Assembly (NCBI GenBank): GCA_030248225.1
Contig: JASANE010003497.1
Location: 29,562-93,561 of the forward strand
DNA length: 64,000 bases
Origin: Trileptium ribeirensis
Taxonomy: Eukaryota; Nematoda; Enoplea; Enoplida; Thoracostomopsidae
Reading direction: 5' to 3'
The notes under the pieces were generated by a model that did not search any database, was not told the origin of the DNA, and worked only from the letters and a program-made list of their open reading frames with translations. Positions 22,335 through 32,703 of this stretch are shown here, piece after piece (the stretch's first letter is position 1; every line of letters begins with the position of its first letter). The translations under genes and the position numbers were made by a program.

Positions 22335-23577
22335 CCCAGACGCTTCGGTTACTAGCAAGCCCCGCACTAAAACAGTGAGCTCACTTCTTGAGGAAGGAGG
22401 CGAAGGACTGATCACACAACTCCAGACCATGATTGAAGAACACCGCAAGGCAAACAATAGTAATAGTGACACGATTAGCAGGTTGTTAGACGTAATTGAC
22501 AAACGAGCTGAAAACACGCGCCAACTAAATGCACTCGCGCCGCCGTTCGTGCCAGGCTCGCCTGCTGCGCCACCGTGTCTGCCGATACCGCATATCACTT
22601 GCTATCGCTGTGGAGAAGTAGGACACGTTATGCGCGACTGCCCGCATCCCGCACGCTATCCGCCCGCCGCTATCAACGCGCCGCGCAACGCCGAACCTGC
22701 ACCAGTTTATGCCTCTGGCGCCATACGTCGAGAGCCAATGCAGTACCAACCGAGGAACTACGGAGGAGCCTATCCATGAAACGATAACTATCCTATGGGC
22801 CGTGGAGGTCCTCAGCAGCCTCCGCCTCGTCGTTTCGAGACCGCAGCTGGATACCGAAATAATCTAGGATGGAATAGTGGAGGAAATCGCCCGGGTTTAA
22901 ATCAACCTGGATATCAGTCTAACCGTCCACCCCCAGGTTTTGTTAATAATGTTCGAGGAAACGGAGACTACGCAAGTAACCGACAACCCGCTATGCATAA
23001 CAACCGGCCAGGACCGACCAATGGATACCAGAGAGTCGCGAATGAGCGACCCCCGTTTGAGCGCAGTACAGGTCCACCGCAACAGGTAAATCGTCCCTAT
23101 GCAGGAAACGGAGGAAATAGGAACGGAGGTGCAGTAGAGCGCCGCAGATATCAACTAAACTGTAGTGCTTCGCAAACAAAAGGTAATCGTGACCCTAGCC
23201 CAGCCACCACCCATCGTTTAGATGTACTCAGTCGCGAACTCGGCATGATCCAGGGTAAGTTAGGGTATAGCGCGCCGACTGGACGAGTGAACGCCATTGC
23301 AATTGCAGACGAACCGCAGTATGACGATGACGGATATGAAATGAACCGAGACGACGATGACATGGACTTTTCTGAGATGACAGAGGGATTTGCTGAGAGA
23401 CATTTGAATGTGATTACGACCGCTCCTTGGGCTGACGCCGCGCGTCTTCCTCGGAGTTGTGGTCCATTCACGCCGATCGACAGTCCCGAAGTGAGCACAT
23501 TGACTCAACGGACGCCGACCATGAACAGCACTTGGACGATAGCACCAGCACTGTATTATATAGCACCGAAAATATAA
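22309..23577 (+). CDS. gag: Gag, nucleocapsid part with CCHC zinc knuckle (one in-frame stop)
   Basis: This +1 frame overlaps the end of the capsid frame. A coiled-coil-like segment is followed by a classic zinc knuckle at 22,600-22,641 (CYRCGEVGHVMRDC, C-X2-C-X4-H-X4-C) that binds the RNA genome. A long Arg/Gly/Asn/Pro-rich tail (22,800-23,160) typical of RNA-binding nucleocapsids follows. One TGA at 22,777-22,779 is the only stop; the same frame resumes and stays open to 23,577, so the stop looks like a point mutation or a readthrough site. The tail becomes acidic (residues coded at about 23,310-23,390) and hands over to the next frame. Confidence 0.8.
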
Positions 23578-26069
23578 AATGTCGAAAAGAGGGTTATTTG
23601 GGAGAGGGAATGTACATGTCATGTGTGGACGTGCCTAGCGCAGGTTTTGATCCACCTGTATATATATCTGCGAGCGACTTAGAGAGAGAACCGCAAGGCG
23701 AGCGGCCGATCGATCAATCAAACTGTCCGGCCATACGTGGGCCCGGAATGAACCAACCAACTTTGATTGCATCAGGAGGTAATAATGATAGTGTTGAGAT
23801 TTGTGAAGAAGTGGAAACTGGTTATGCGGAAAATTATAGGTTAAGTGAGTATAAGGAAAGTGATGATTTTATTGCCGGTAGTCCCCAGGGAATCACCTCA
23901 AGGGGGAATTCCGGAACCCCCAGCTCTTTGGAGATAACTGCGAGGAATGTGGATGATGATGTTGATGTAATTGAGCCATTGTTATTATTATTTTCCTCCT
24001 CTGTGGCTGGCCATCCGATGGAGAGTGTGGTTGGTGTTGTTGATGATTATTCCGGCAGGGAAGCCGAGGACGTTGATATGGCTCAGGAAGATATGAATCG
24101 ATTCGGGTCGTCGTCTGAGACACCCATGGAGCTTTTAGAGACCGATGGAAGGTCAGGAACGATGGAGGCTGAGACGTACGATGTTAGGGCCCTCTCGGAG
24201 TCGTCCAGTCCTAGTTTCGTTCTAAATTATAGGTCGTATGATGTAGTATGTGGGTCGGACCGCCGCGCGGGTCGTCCCTTGTGTGATGATGAGAATTGTG
24301 TGTCGTATGAACTTGCTGATTTGCCTAGGTTAGGTCGCGCTTGCAGTCTTAATGAATTATTGGCGGATAATGATGGATGTGATATTGATGTAATTGAGTG
24401 CTATTTTGAACCGGCCAATTATAGCACCGATGGACTTGAGGTGACTTTCCCGACCTCATTGGCAAGGGGTTCCACGGTCATTGGGTCCTTCCTTGATGCT
24501 GACCCGGGTCGCCCTTGTCACCCGTATCCAAGCAGAGGTAGCAGCGTTTTCACGACCGTTCGCACCGATGAAGCGTGTATGATCGTTGGGGCTGAAAGTA
24601 TTGCCCGGGGTCTGCCCAGATACAGGGATGTAGATGGCGGAGTGGCAAATAAAGGCCGTCCATCGCATTGTGAGGCTTCCGTTGTGCCAACCGTTGCTGA
24701 AGCGCGCAGTAACGTTCCCCATCCTGATTTAAGTTTTTTCAATGACTTGCTTGATGAAGTTGATACGGTTAATGATGTTGTTTAGCAGAAGTGTATTGAA
24801 TCGAGGGAGCCGGTTGAGCTCCTATTTGAACGAAACGGATCCGAAGCGAGCGATGCGAACTGCTCAGGCGATGCGAATAAGTGTTATCTAAGTCAGGGCG
24901 CCCTATCAGATGCTAGTGCTAATGATATGATACCGGGAAAAGAGCGTAAGTGCGAAATGGTGAGTGCACCCGAAGAACTGATCGACAGTTGTAGTGAGGA
25001 CAGTGATGATGAACTCGACGAGGAACAACTATTGAGCGACGAAGAGTTCTGGGCGAATTGGGAAGATCCGCACGCCGACTGGTACAGACGTGAGCCTGCC
25101 CCCGACGTACGAGAGTGGCACCGTGAAGGGGCGTAGGAAACGCGCCGAAATAACGTGTTACAGCGAGTACTGTCGGACGAAGGTGTTGACTTGAGCCTGC
25201 GAACGAGTCATTTGTCGATCCGCTCCGAAGACGCTGATGATAACACCAGCGAGAATGAGGAGAATGAGACCGCCGAAGAAGATAGCGATGAGAATGAGTC
25301 GTTGGACGCGAGCGAGTTGAGATTGGATCATTGGGACGACAATGTAAGGGAGGATCCTATCGAAGGGTCGCCGCGTATGCGCCCGGATAATTTAGGTGAA
25401 TCCACTGACACGTTGTCCAGTTTTTCTAGCAGTATTCTGGGATCCGTCGAAGAGGTGCCTTGTATGCCCTCGGGTAATTCGGATAGCCCACCTAAGAAAT
25501 CTAAGCTACCTGAGGACGAATCCGTCGAAGGGAGACCAAGTATGTCCCCGGGTAATTTGGAGGAATCCGTAGTCATAGTAAGTGAACATTCAGACGCATG
25601 TATGGGACGAAGACAGTTACTTGACTTTGTGCAGGACGCTAACGACGAACGATCACGCCGACTGGATGAGCAATTGCATAGCATGTATGGACTTTATCTT
25701 ATTAACGACCTTCCGATTGAACGAGGACACATTCGCCCGTTGACGGCGAATGAACGGAATCGTATTGTGGGAACGGACACATTGTTTACTATCTCTACCG
25801 ATCATGCCGAGACTTCGAACTATCAATATCCGCGCATCGAAATAACTGAAAATTCGAATCCCTTTGTAGCGGAATGTCTTATTCCGATTAACTTTAGAGC
25901 AGGTGAGATAAACCCTAGCTTCGGACAATCTGTGGTCTTACAACCCCAGGCTCTTTTCTATAGAAGAGTTGTGTTAGCTATGGAACAATTGAACAACCTG
26001 AGTAGGCTTTTCGACGTTCGTTTCGAATGTAGTGAGGACGCAACGCTTCAAGAGATTCTGCCATGTTGA
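23457..26069 (+). CDS. Long acidic accessory protein (two in-frame TAG codons)
   Basis: One frame stays open for about 870 codons except for TAG at 24,783-24,785 and TAG at 25,134-25,136. It overlaps the end of the nucleocapsid frame and is probably its continuation after a frame change. The predicted protein is very rich in Asp, Glu and Ser. Three imperfect repeats with an E.SVEGRPSMSPGNLEES-like core lie at 25,330-25,600. A more globular, mixed-composition segment covers 25,610-26,069. I recognise no family. Position between nucleocapsid and envelope, and the acidic disordered character, suggest a structural or scaffold role, which is inference. The last codons overlap the ATG at 26,063. 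Confidence 0.6.
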
Positions 26070-27001
26070 GCAGCATTCTAGGTATGGCGTCCCCTATCGA
26101 CCACCGTGTAACTGGATTGTACCTTGATCCAGTGGCTCTCGCTTCGTTGGAACTCCTCATGGAATTGTTGGGTCAATGCGTGAATGGCCACACGCTCCAG
26201 CAAGTCATGGAGAAGGAATTTGAAGCAGAGCTGAGCAAGTACCCAATGTGCCAAGAGTGTAGGAGGAGTCATAGCCGACCAACATCGAGCGTTGATCCTT
26301 GCTGTTATTTTGTCGGACACCACGGAAAATGGAATTATCGAGGTACTCTAAGCACGGCTTGCGCGCCTATCCGCATTGATGGGTATATAATAGCTAACTG
26401 GCGTTACTATATTGGTATTCAGACACCCAAAATGCAACGACTCTCCCGTGCAGCTAACATCGACTTGCATGAGATGCTGAGCGAAGCGCCCCAGCTGTTG
26501 GAATTTATCTACTGCAATCAGTGCAGCGAAGGAGTCCCAATAACTACTTTTGTCCAGTACGCAATGAACCACATGGAGTTTACCGACGAGTCCCATAGAC
26601 GGGACCGACTAGTGCTCTTGTGCGCGCGTTTGAGACTCCTGAGACGTCCTGCAAGTGTTAATCTGCTCCAAATCGAGTGCGGTATGACCATAGGTGAGCA
26701 CGTAGAAGTAGACTACCTGATTTCGGAACCGTGTTCACTCCGACGCAGCAGTATCACTAGTTCTACTCAAGACCTGGATGAGCAGCTGGCCCTAGCAATG
26801 GCCGACTGTTTAAACTCTTCCGAAGAGGATCTTGGTGAGCAGAATGAACCAACGATAGAGGATGCCCGACCAGCTGATAGGGAAACCCCCAGCGGAACCG
26901 ATGAACCAATAGTAAATGGTGAGGATGAATCACAGCCTCCCCGAAAGATGGCTCGATCCTCTTCACCCGGCCTAAACAATGGCCCAGGTCAAACTACAGG
27001 T
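26063..27001 (+). CDS. Cys/His-containing accessory domain of unknown family
   Basis: First 313 codons of a frame that continues into the envelope. The ATG at 26,063 overlaps the preceding stop (ATGTTGA), so it may instead continue the acidic protein after a frame change. The protein contains CQEC.RSH, CCYFVGHHGKW and CNQC motifs at residues about 60-165 that could bind zinc, helical segments rich in Leu, then a disordered acidic stretch ending in a basic PPRKMAR motif resembling a nuclear-localisation signal. I cannot assign a function. The segment ends just before the signal-peptide Met at 27,002, and 'actacaggt' at 26,993-27,001 is a plausible splice acceptor for a separate envelope mRNA. 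Confidence 0.55.
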
Positions 27002-27967
27002 ATGCGGAAAGTTTGTACCATCTTACTGTTACTTTGGCTTTCGACGCTAAGCTCTACGCACGCCACGCTCTCGCCTTTTAGTGACGCGATTTCGCGACTA
27101 GGTGCATTTGTAAACCGTCAGGTAGGTGTTGTTGTCGAACCGCAGGGTTTGGTCATTACATCTGATCAGACCACGCACTTGCCAGTGGTCCTGCAACTAT
27201 CATTGCGAGATTGGAAACGAAAATCGAACCCCTACGCAAGCAAAGTTTGCCCACCATATGAAGCTAACGGATCCTGCCGAGCTGATTGCCGCAGGAAGGC
27301 GAACTGTACTGAGTACCGGCAGCTACACACAACCTTGAGCGCATTAGAACGCGAACTGGACGATGCCTACCACGGCATACTAGACACTAATTACTACTCG
27401 CTGCTTGTGCATTCCTTCTGCGTGGAAAACGAGCACCTATGTGACCTTACCAACCGCCGAGAAAAACGCTTCGCAAGCCTAATCGCCGCCGCTGCCGGCG
27501 CCGTTTCTGGTTTTCTAGGCTTAGGAATGGCCTTTGCTAACGGCGTTCATATTAATAACGTACGTCAGCAAGTGACCGTTCTCGAAAAATTCATGCGCGA
27601 GACGAATGATGTCTCTTTTCGGAACACTAAAGCAATAAAGCAATTAACCCGCGCCAATGAGGACATTTATGCATTTCTACACCACAGCATGCAGGAGGTA
27701 GTCTCCATGATTGAGCAGGTCCGATGTGCTGACCAGAAAGAGGTCACACACGTACACCATCAGCTGATTGACCATATACTTCGAGCGAACATGCGCTCGT
27801 CGGTACAGGCCATTATGGAGTCCATGTTAAATGGTGAACTTTCCCCTGCTGTTATCGATGTCTTCATGCTACGACGACTCTTCGCAATGGATCTCCGCAT
27901 TTCTAAAACCATTCTGATGCTAGAATCCAGTCTCGCATATCAATTTGGTCGAGTGATGCCCTTAAAT
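27002..27967 (+). CDS. env: Envelope-like fusion glycoprotein, N-terminal part (endogenous retrovirus-like)
   Basis: Internal Met at 27,002 starts a clear signal peptide (basic MRK, then CTILLLLWLSTLSSTHA). A Cys-containing surface region follows. A furin-type site RREKR is coded at 27,455-27,469, about 156 residues after the Met. Directly behind it lies a Gly/Ala-rich hydrophobic stretch (AGAVSGFLGLGMAF) like a fusion peptide, then a heptad-type helical region with NNVRQQVTVLEKF. This is the layout of F-type/class I fusion proteins of baculoviruses and Gypsy errantiviruses. The reading frame ends at TAG 27,971; the rest of the protein is in another frame beyond a 41-nt GT...AG interval. Upstream the frame is continuous with the Cys-rich domain. 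Confidence 0.75.
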
Positions 27968-28008
27968 GTGTAGATTTAACATGATTTCGCTTTGGCTTTA
28001 TTTTGCAG
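27968..28008 (+). other. Candidate 41-nt intron within env
   Basis: The interval begins GTGTAG and ends with a pyrimidine tract and TTTTGCAG. 'TTTAAC' at 27,975-27,980 could serve as a branch site. Its removal joins a complete codon ending at 27,967 to a complete codon starting at 28,009, linking frame 2 to frame 1. Retained, it contains TAG (27,971) in the upstream frame and TGA (27,982) in the downstream frame, so no single indel can bridge the two frames. The downstream frame also has no ATG for about 240 codons. Confidence 0.6.
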
Positions 28009-28850
28009 CTACCTTTGCCTAAACGCAGCGATGTTCGACCATATTTTCGAGTCTACAACACTGGTTGGAACGCTCCCGACACGCTAACGCAGTTGAGACT
28101 ACCGCTACCGCAATATGCAGCCAGACTGGGACATGTGCGCTTCGAGTCGCTGAATCTAGGAGCATGCAAGCACAGACCCGGAATTGCTTTTTGTGCACCC
28201 CACGCGTTGCTAACTGATCACAGTACAAATTGCCTAGAATGGATCATTGCGGGTGAATTCGGGCCTGAATCCACCAAACACGCATGCAGCAACCGCACGC
28301 TTATCGGCCCACTCGCCAACGATACAGCTGTACACACAACTATTCAAGGTGTTCTAATTAGGACTAGTGAGCCTGAGGTCATACTGACTAATTGTAGACA
28401 GCTCGCGCATGTAACCTTAGGCAAGGCCATTAAAGTCCCGCCTAACGGAATTCTATGGTTCCCCCATGGAAATTATACGCAGTTAGTAGTAGGTTCGATC
28501 GTACTAACAAGCATGCTAAAGCCAGAGGAAATCACAATCAAATTTGGACCGAATGTTACTATTGACCGGTTCTCCGGCCTCAAATTAAGACCTTTAACCT
28601 GGAGTTCAGTCGACGATGCCAAAGCGACAAACTTACAAGTAGCACAAATAGCCAAGGAACAAGTACAAAAGATAGTTAATTTTCCTGCTTTAGAGTACAC
28701 CGGACTTTCGCCTTACTTTATAATGACCATCATCGTTAGTGTAATTAGTCTGATCTACTGCATGACCAAGTGTAAGGTCTCTCCTAAGTACGCGTACTAT
28801 CTACCCCGATGGCTACCATGCCGCGGGAGACTGATAAAAACGGACGGAAA
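28009..28850 (+). CDS. env: Envelope-like glycoprotein, C-terminal part with membrane anchor
   Basis: Continuation of the envelope in frame 1. It contains regularly spaced cysteines (ACKHRPGIAFC, NCLEW, HACSNRT, TNCRQL) and N-glycosylation sequons (NRT, NYT, NVT), as expected for an ectodomain. A membrane anchor follows, coded at 28,717-28,767 (FIMTIIVSVISLIYCM), with a basic segment (CRGRLIKTDGKPRK) after it as expected for a cytoplasmic tail. The frame does not stop: it runs on through a Ser/Arg-rich linker into the protease. The end given here is the approximate end of the anchor and basic tail. Confidence 0.7.
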
Positions 28851-29679
28851 ACCCCGAAAAGCAATTAGGTGTATTAGAGCCGACAAAAGAGGCCCAAGTG
28901 CACCACCTGAGGAGGACAATACACCCCGAGTTTCGCCGACCGAGGTTTCGATTGTACCTTCGGGGATGCCGCGCGTGTCCGTTGTGTCCAATCGTGCCCC
29001 GCGTCGTTCTAATCGACTATTGACCACCCGTGCTTCGTCCGAAGAGGAACTTGTATTTATTGAAGACGACGAATTATTCGCTGCCCCTACTCGTGACTTG
29101 CGCCGTGGACCTCGCCAAGGTATGTTCACCAGACAAATAAACACGATGAATGCAGGCAATACGCCGCTACTCATCAACGCAACCATACTCGGTACTCCCG
29201 TCACGACACTTGTAGACACAGGAGCTGACGTTTCAATCATGTCACAAGCCCTAGCTGCCCGTCTAGGTTTAGTACCCCGAGATACTAACACTACCCGCAT
29301 TGTATCAGCTACACAACAGGAACTGACCATCAGTGGAGTAGTGAAAGCACCAATTACTATAGGCTCGCTAAGCACTCCATGCGACTTCCAAGTAACTACC
29401 GACACACCGTATGAATGCATCTTGGGTACAGACTTCATGGCCCTACTACCGTATGTGGCCATAAATTTCAAGGACCGTTGTCTGGATTTATCGAACGGAA
29501 CTGAAAATTGTTCAGCTCCCTTTGCCGATCAAGGTGAGTATCGACCGCCAGTCATTAACGTAGTATCCCGGGAAATACACACAGATACCGCCGAACACCG
29601 AACTATTCATCAATGCGATCCCCGAGATCACTCAACCGCCCACTGGCCAAGCACTATTTGTACCGGATCCCTTCATTAG
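28851..29679 (+). CDS. Retropepsin-type aspartic protease, fused behind env
   Basis: Same reading frame as the envelope C-terminal part. A disordered Arg/Ser/Glu linker leads to a retroviral-type protease: the catalytic motif DTGAD is coded at 29,215-29,229 within TTLVDTGADVSIMS, and the second conserved motif CILGTDFM lies at about 29,416-29,440. These proteases act as dimers and cut Gag and Pol. The frame ends at 29,679, but the RT frame (+1) is already open from 29,564. The change of frame most likely falls at the CA microrepeat near 29,577-29,583, where loss of one CA or gain of one base would explain it. Protease is thus separated from Gag by the envelope, which is not the usual order. 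Confidence 0.92.
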
Positions 29680-32248
29680 AGACATCGCCATCGCACACGC
29701 CCTAGTACTCACTGGTCAACGCATGATTCCAGTAGCAATGATGAACTTTGGAAACTTACCAGTTGCCATACACGCAGGACAAACAATCGGACACATCGAG
29801 ATGCTTGATGACAACGAGGTCGAGCTCTTGTACGACAGCAACAAACGTCTGCTCCAGCTCGGACCTCCCCAGCACACTAAACAGTGCAACCGCATAGGAG
29901 TTACACGAGATAACGTGGTGCAGGTCATAAACGACCAAAAGAAGACAATCGACACGGAACGATCCATACAGGTATTAAGCAAAATTGATTTTGGACAAAC
30001 CACACTTAACCCCTACGAACTAAAACAATTGAAAACCACTATTTCCGAAAATGCCGACATATTCAGTGTGCACCCGTTCGACCTAGGTAGGTGCGGTGTA
30101 CACCAGCATATGATAACTACAGGGGATGCGAAACCCATAAAACAAGTGCCCTACCGACTGGCACACTCTCTACGCGAACCCTTGAGGGAAGAACTAAACA
30201 ACATGGTAGAAGCAGGCCTTGTAACACCATCAGATTCACCATGGGGTTCCCCCATAGTGTACGTCACTAAGAGTGACGGCACTTTACGCTTGTGCGTTGA
30301 CTTCCGCAAGCTCAACGTAGTGGCTGAACGCGACTTGTACCCGTTACCCCGCATAGACGACATATTAGGCTGCCTGCGAAACACAAAATTCATGTCTAGT
30401 TTGGATCTAAACAAGGGGTTTTGGCAATTAGAATTAGACACCGAGACCAAGGAAAAGACTTCCTTTGTCACTGTCCATGGACAATACGAATACAATGTTC
30501 TACTCTTTGGCTTAAATTCTTGCCCAGGCGCCTTCCAAAGGTGCATGTCAATCATCTTAAAAGGCCTAGAATGGGAGAGATGCCTTATTTACATAGACGA
30601 CATATTAGTCTTCTCGCCCACATTAGAACAACACTTAGCAGATCTCATCACAGTCTTTGATAGGTTCCGTAAGGCCAACCTCAAGCTAAAACCCTCCAAA
30701 TGCCAATTCGGACAGAAACAACTAAAGTATTTCGGACATATCATTAGCTCTGAAGGAGTTAAACCTGACCCCGAGAAAACAGCCGCAATATATAACTACA
30801 AACGCCCTGAGACACTCAAACAATTACAGAGCTTCCTAGGACTTGTAGGCTGCTACCACAAATTCATACCACACTATTCCGAAATTTGTGAACCACTCAA
30901 CGCCCTCCGACGTAAGGACAACGAATTTAAGTGGACATCGCAATGCGAGGAAGCATTCGGAAAGCTACGCAAAGCCCTAGTACAAGAACCACTACTTATC
31001 TACCCGGACTTTTCCAAACCCTTCATACTACAAACGGACGCTTCAGGATACGCTTTAGGAGCTGTACTCTCGCAAAAGACCGACAAAGGGACATTGCCTA
31101 TCGCCTACGCAAGCAAATCACTAGTGGACTACCAACGCCGATACCCCGCCATTGAAACTGAAGCCCTCGCTATTCGATGGGCCGCGTTACATTTCAGGCA
31201 TTACCTGCTTGGACACGAATTCCATGTCGAGACGGACCATAAGCCGCTTAACGCACTATTTGAGATACCACCGAGAAATTCACGCCTAGCTCAATGTCGT
31301 AAAGAGTTACTCATGGAATTCGGTGGTTTCAATATTGAATATCGACCTGGTAAGGCTAATGCCAACGCCGATGGACTTTCACGCGATCCCCGACACGACG
31401 TGGACTTCTCCGACTCGGCTGACGAAGCCGAATACGACGAGCAGGACCATACTCGAATGGTTGCTGTAGCCGTAAAAGGAGAGGATCGTGGCAAGGGCAA
31501 AGCTCCTGCCAAACCACCGCGGAGACTTCCTACCGAAGAAGCTTGGAAACGACTTACGCGACAGTTAATGGGACTTCCCCCGGACGCTCCCGTTAACCTC
31601 CCACCCGAGCACGTTAGGGAACGCTTTTATCGCATGTTCGGAGGACCCGGATATGATCCCCTACCGGACCCAACGCGTTTTATTTTCTGTGAAGACATCG
31701 ACGACCCATGGCCCGAAGGAGTCGAGATGCCCTGGAGGCGCTCGACCGCTCCTAGACCGCCGACTGAACCAGCCTCAACTCGAGAACATGTGAGTGACTC
31801 AGCCCCTGGACCTTCTTTAGCCCCTGACCCATTCATTATACCTACGCCACCACAAGAACCCCCGACTGCTCCGACACCGCCCGCCCCTGGCGCGGCCAGC
31901 GAAAGTTCAACCCGTGCCACTGCTGGCACGCCCGATCCCACTAGACCCCAGACACTACCGACGACTGCTAGGAAGAGATATGGTGGGTTATCGGAAGTCG
32001 AGGAATTCGATACCTTAATTAGGGTCGCCTACGCATGTGGATCACGAGTACGACTACAACGCCCTGAACAGGTTTATGACACTGGTGAACACATATACTT
32101 ACCACACTTCCAACAGTATGAAGGACGAAATCTCATCAATTACATACCTTACACCAACGTAGAGACAAACAATTTGGGCCCATGTGGTGGTACTTGCACA
32201 CTCGACAACCACCAGCAGACGAAAAGGCAGCGACTGCACTCAAATTAG
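29564..32248 (+). CDS. pol: Reverse transcriptase and RNase H, with Pro-rich insert
   Basis: The frame is open from 29,564; its first ATG is 29,723. A PR-RT linker is followed by a full Ty3/Gypsy RT: VDFRKLN, DLNKGFWQLELD, FGLNSCPGAFQ and the catalytic YIDD at 30,590-30,601 (residue about 290 from the ATG). RNase H follows (TDASGYALGAV, catalytic Asp at 31,037; ETDHKPLNAL; NADGLSRD). Instead of passing straight to integrase, the frame continues with about 280 extra codons: a region with GKGKAPAKPPRR and a compact PPEHVRERFYRMFGG-type segment, then a Pro/Thr-rich tether (31,740-31,970) and a short folded-looking tail. It ends at 32,248, overlapping the integrase frame. Confidence 0.95.
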   Translation, partial: YPGKYTQIPPNTELFINAIPEITQPPTGQALFVPDPFIRDIAIAHALVLTGQRMIPVAMMNFGNLPVAIHAGQTIGHIEMLDDNEVELLYDSNKRLLQLGPPQHTKQCNRIGVTRDNVVQVINDQKKTIDTERSIQVLSKIDFGQTTLNPYELKQLKTTISENADIFSVHPFDLGRCGVHQHMITTGDAKPIKQVPYRLAHSLREPLREELNNMVEAGLVTPSDSPWGSPIVYVTKSDGTLRLCVDFRKLNVVAERDLYPLPRIDDILGCLRNTKFMSSLDLNKGFWQLELDTETKEKTSFVTVHGQYEYNVLLFGLNSCPGAFQRCMSIILKGLEWERCLIYIDDILVFSPTLEQHLADLITVFDRFRKANLKLKPSKCQFGQKQLKYFGHIISSEGVKPDPEKTAAIYNYKRPETLKQLQSFLGLVGCYHKFIPHYSEICEPLNALRRKDNEFKWTSQCEEAFGKLRKALVQEPLLIYPDFSKPFILQTDASGYALGAVLSQKTDKGTLPIAYASKSLVDYQRRYPAIETEALAIRWAALHFRHYLLGHEFHVETDHKPLNALFEIPPRNSRLAQCRKELLMEFGGFNIEYRPGKANANADGLSRDPRHDVDFSDSADEAEYDEQDHTRMVAVAVKGEDRGKGKAPAKPPRRLPTEEAWKRLTRQLMGLPPDAPVNLPPEHVRERFYRMFGGPGYDPLPDPTRFIFCEDIDDPWPEGVEMPWRRSTAPRPPTEPASTREHVSDSAPGPSLAPDPFIIPTPPQEPPTAPTPPAPGAASESSTRATAGTPDPTRPQTLPTTARKRYGGLSEVEEFDTLIRVAYACGSRVRLQRPEQVYDTGEHIYLPHFQQYEGRNLINYIPYTNVETNNLGPCGGTCTLDNHQQTKRQRLHSN

Positions 32249-32703
32249 AGGCTCACCACTATCGTCTCTGTCCCGACACTGCCATTCTTTACCTACATCC
32301 CATTATGCCTCACGATCACAGACCCAAATTATGTGTGCCCCGACTACTTATACGACAGATACTCAAACACGAACATGATACTCTATTCGGTGGACACCCA
32401 GGTAGGGATCGTCTACTAAGCAAACTTAAACAATTCTATTATTGGGAGACCATGGGTAAGGACGTGGACGAATATGTAAAACGATGCGTGCTTTGCCAGC
32501 GATCACGAAATTTACCTCAAAATGTTGAGCCGCGCTCGGAGATAACCCGCTGGCCAGTGCCCCAATGCACGGCATGTCCGTCGACATATTGGACACTCGG
32601 GTTTTGTCCCGAAAGGGAAATAGGTACGTTATCGCCTTCATTGACCAATTCACTAAGTTGGTCATCGCTGCCGCATTGCCTGACCAAACAGCTAAGAGTG
32701 TAG
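32122..32703 (+). CDS. Integrase N-terminal zinc-binding domain
   Basis: Minus-one frame relative to RT, first ATG 32,182. The start of the conserved region (WYLHTRQPP..., ALKLEAHHYRL) is typical of Gypsy integrase N-termini. The H-H-C-C zinc finger is complete: HEHDTLFGGHPG and CVLC (Cys codons at 32,485 and 32,494). The homology ends near 32,555, where the next frame takes over. The transition lies at a CCCC run (about 32,560), so a one-base loss there is the simplest explanation. The remaining codons to 32,703 are out-of-frame sequence. Confidence 0.9.
   Translation, partial: RTKSHQLHTLHQRRDKQFGPMWWYLHTRQPPADEKAATALKLEAHHYRLCPDTAILYLHPIMPHDHRPKLCVPRLLIRQILKHEHDTLFGGHPGRDRLLSKLKQFYYWETMGKDVDEYVKRCVLCQRSRNLPQNVEPRSEITRWPVPQCTACPSTYWTLGFCPEREIGTLSPSLTNSLSWSSLPHCLTKQLRV
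32173..32179 (+). promoter_or_regulatory. Possible -1 ribosomal frameshift heptamer
   Basis: TTTGGGC sits in phase as T_TTG_GGC in the RT frame, inside the 127-nt overlap (32,122-32,248) with the -1 integrase frame and just before integrase homology begins. It fits the X_XXY_YYZ pattern, although Y=G is unusual for eukaryotic sites. A mutation is an equal possibility. Confidence 0.3.

Noticed and set aside
28797..29471. 224-codon minus-strand open frame opposite env/protease
   Set aside because: It is antisense to a clearly homologous protease, has no recognisable domain, and its composition is that expected of a shadow frame.
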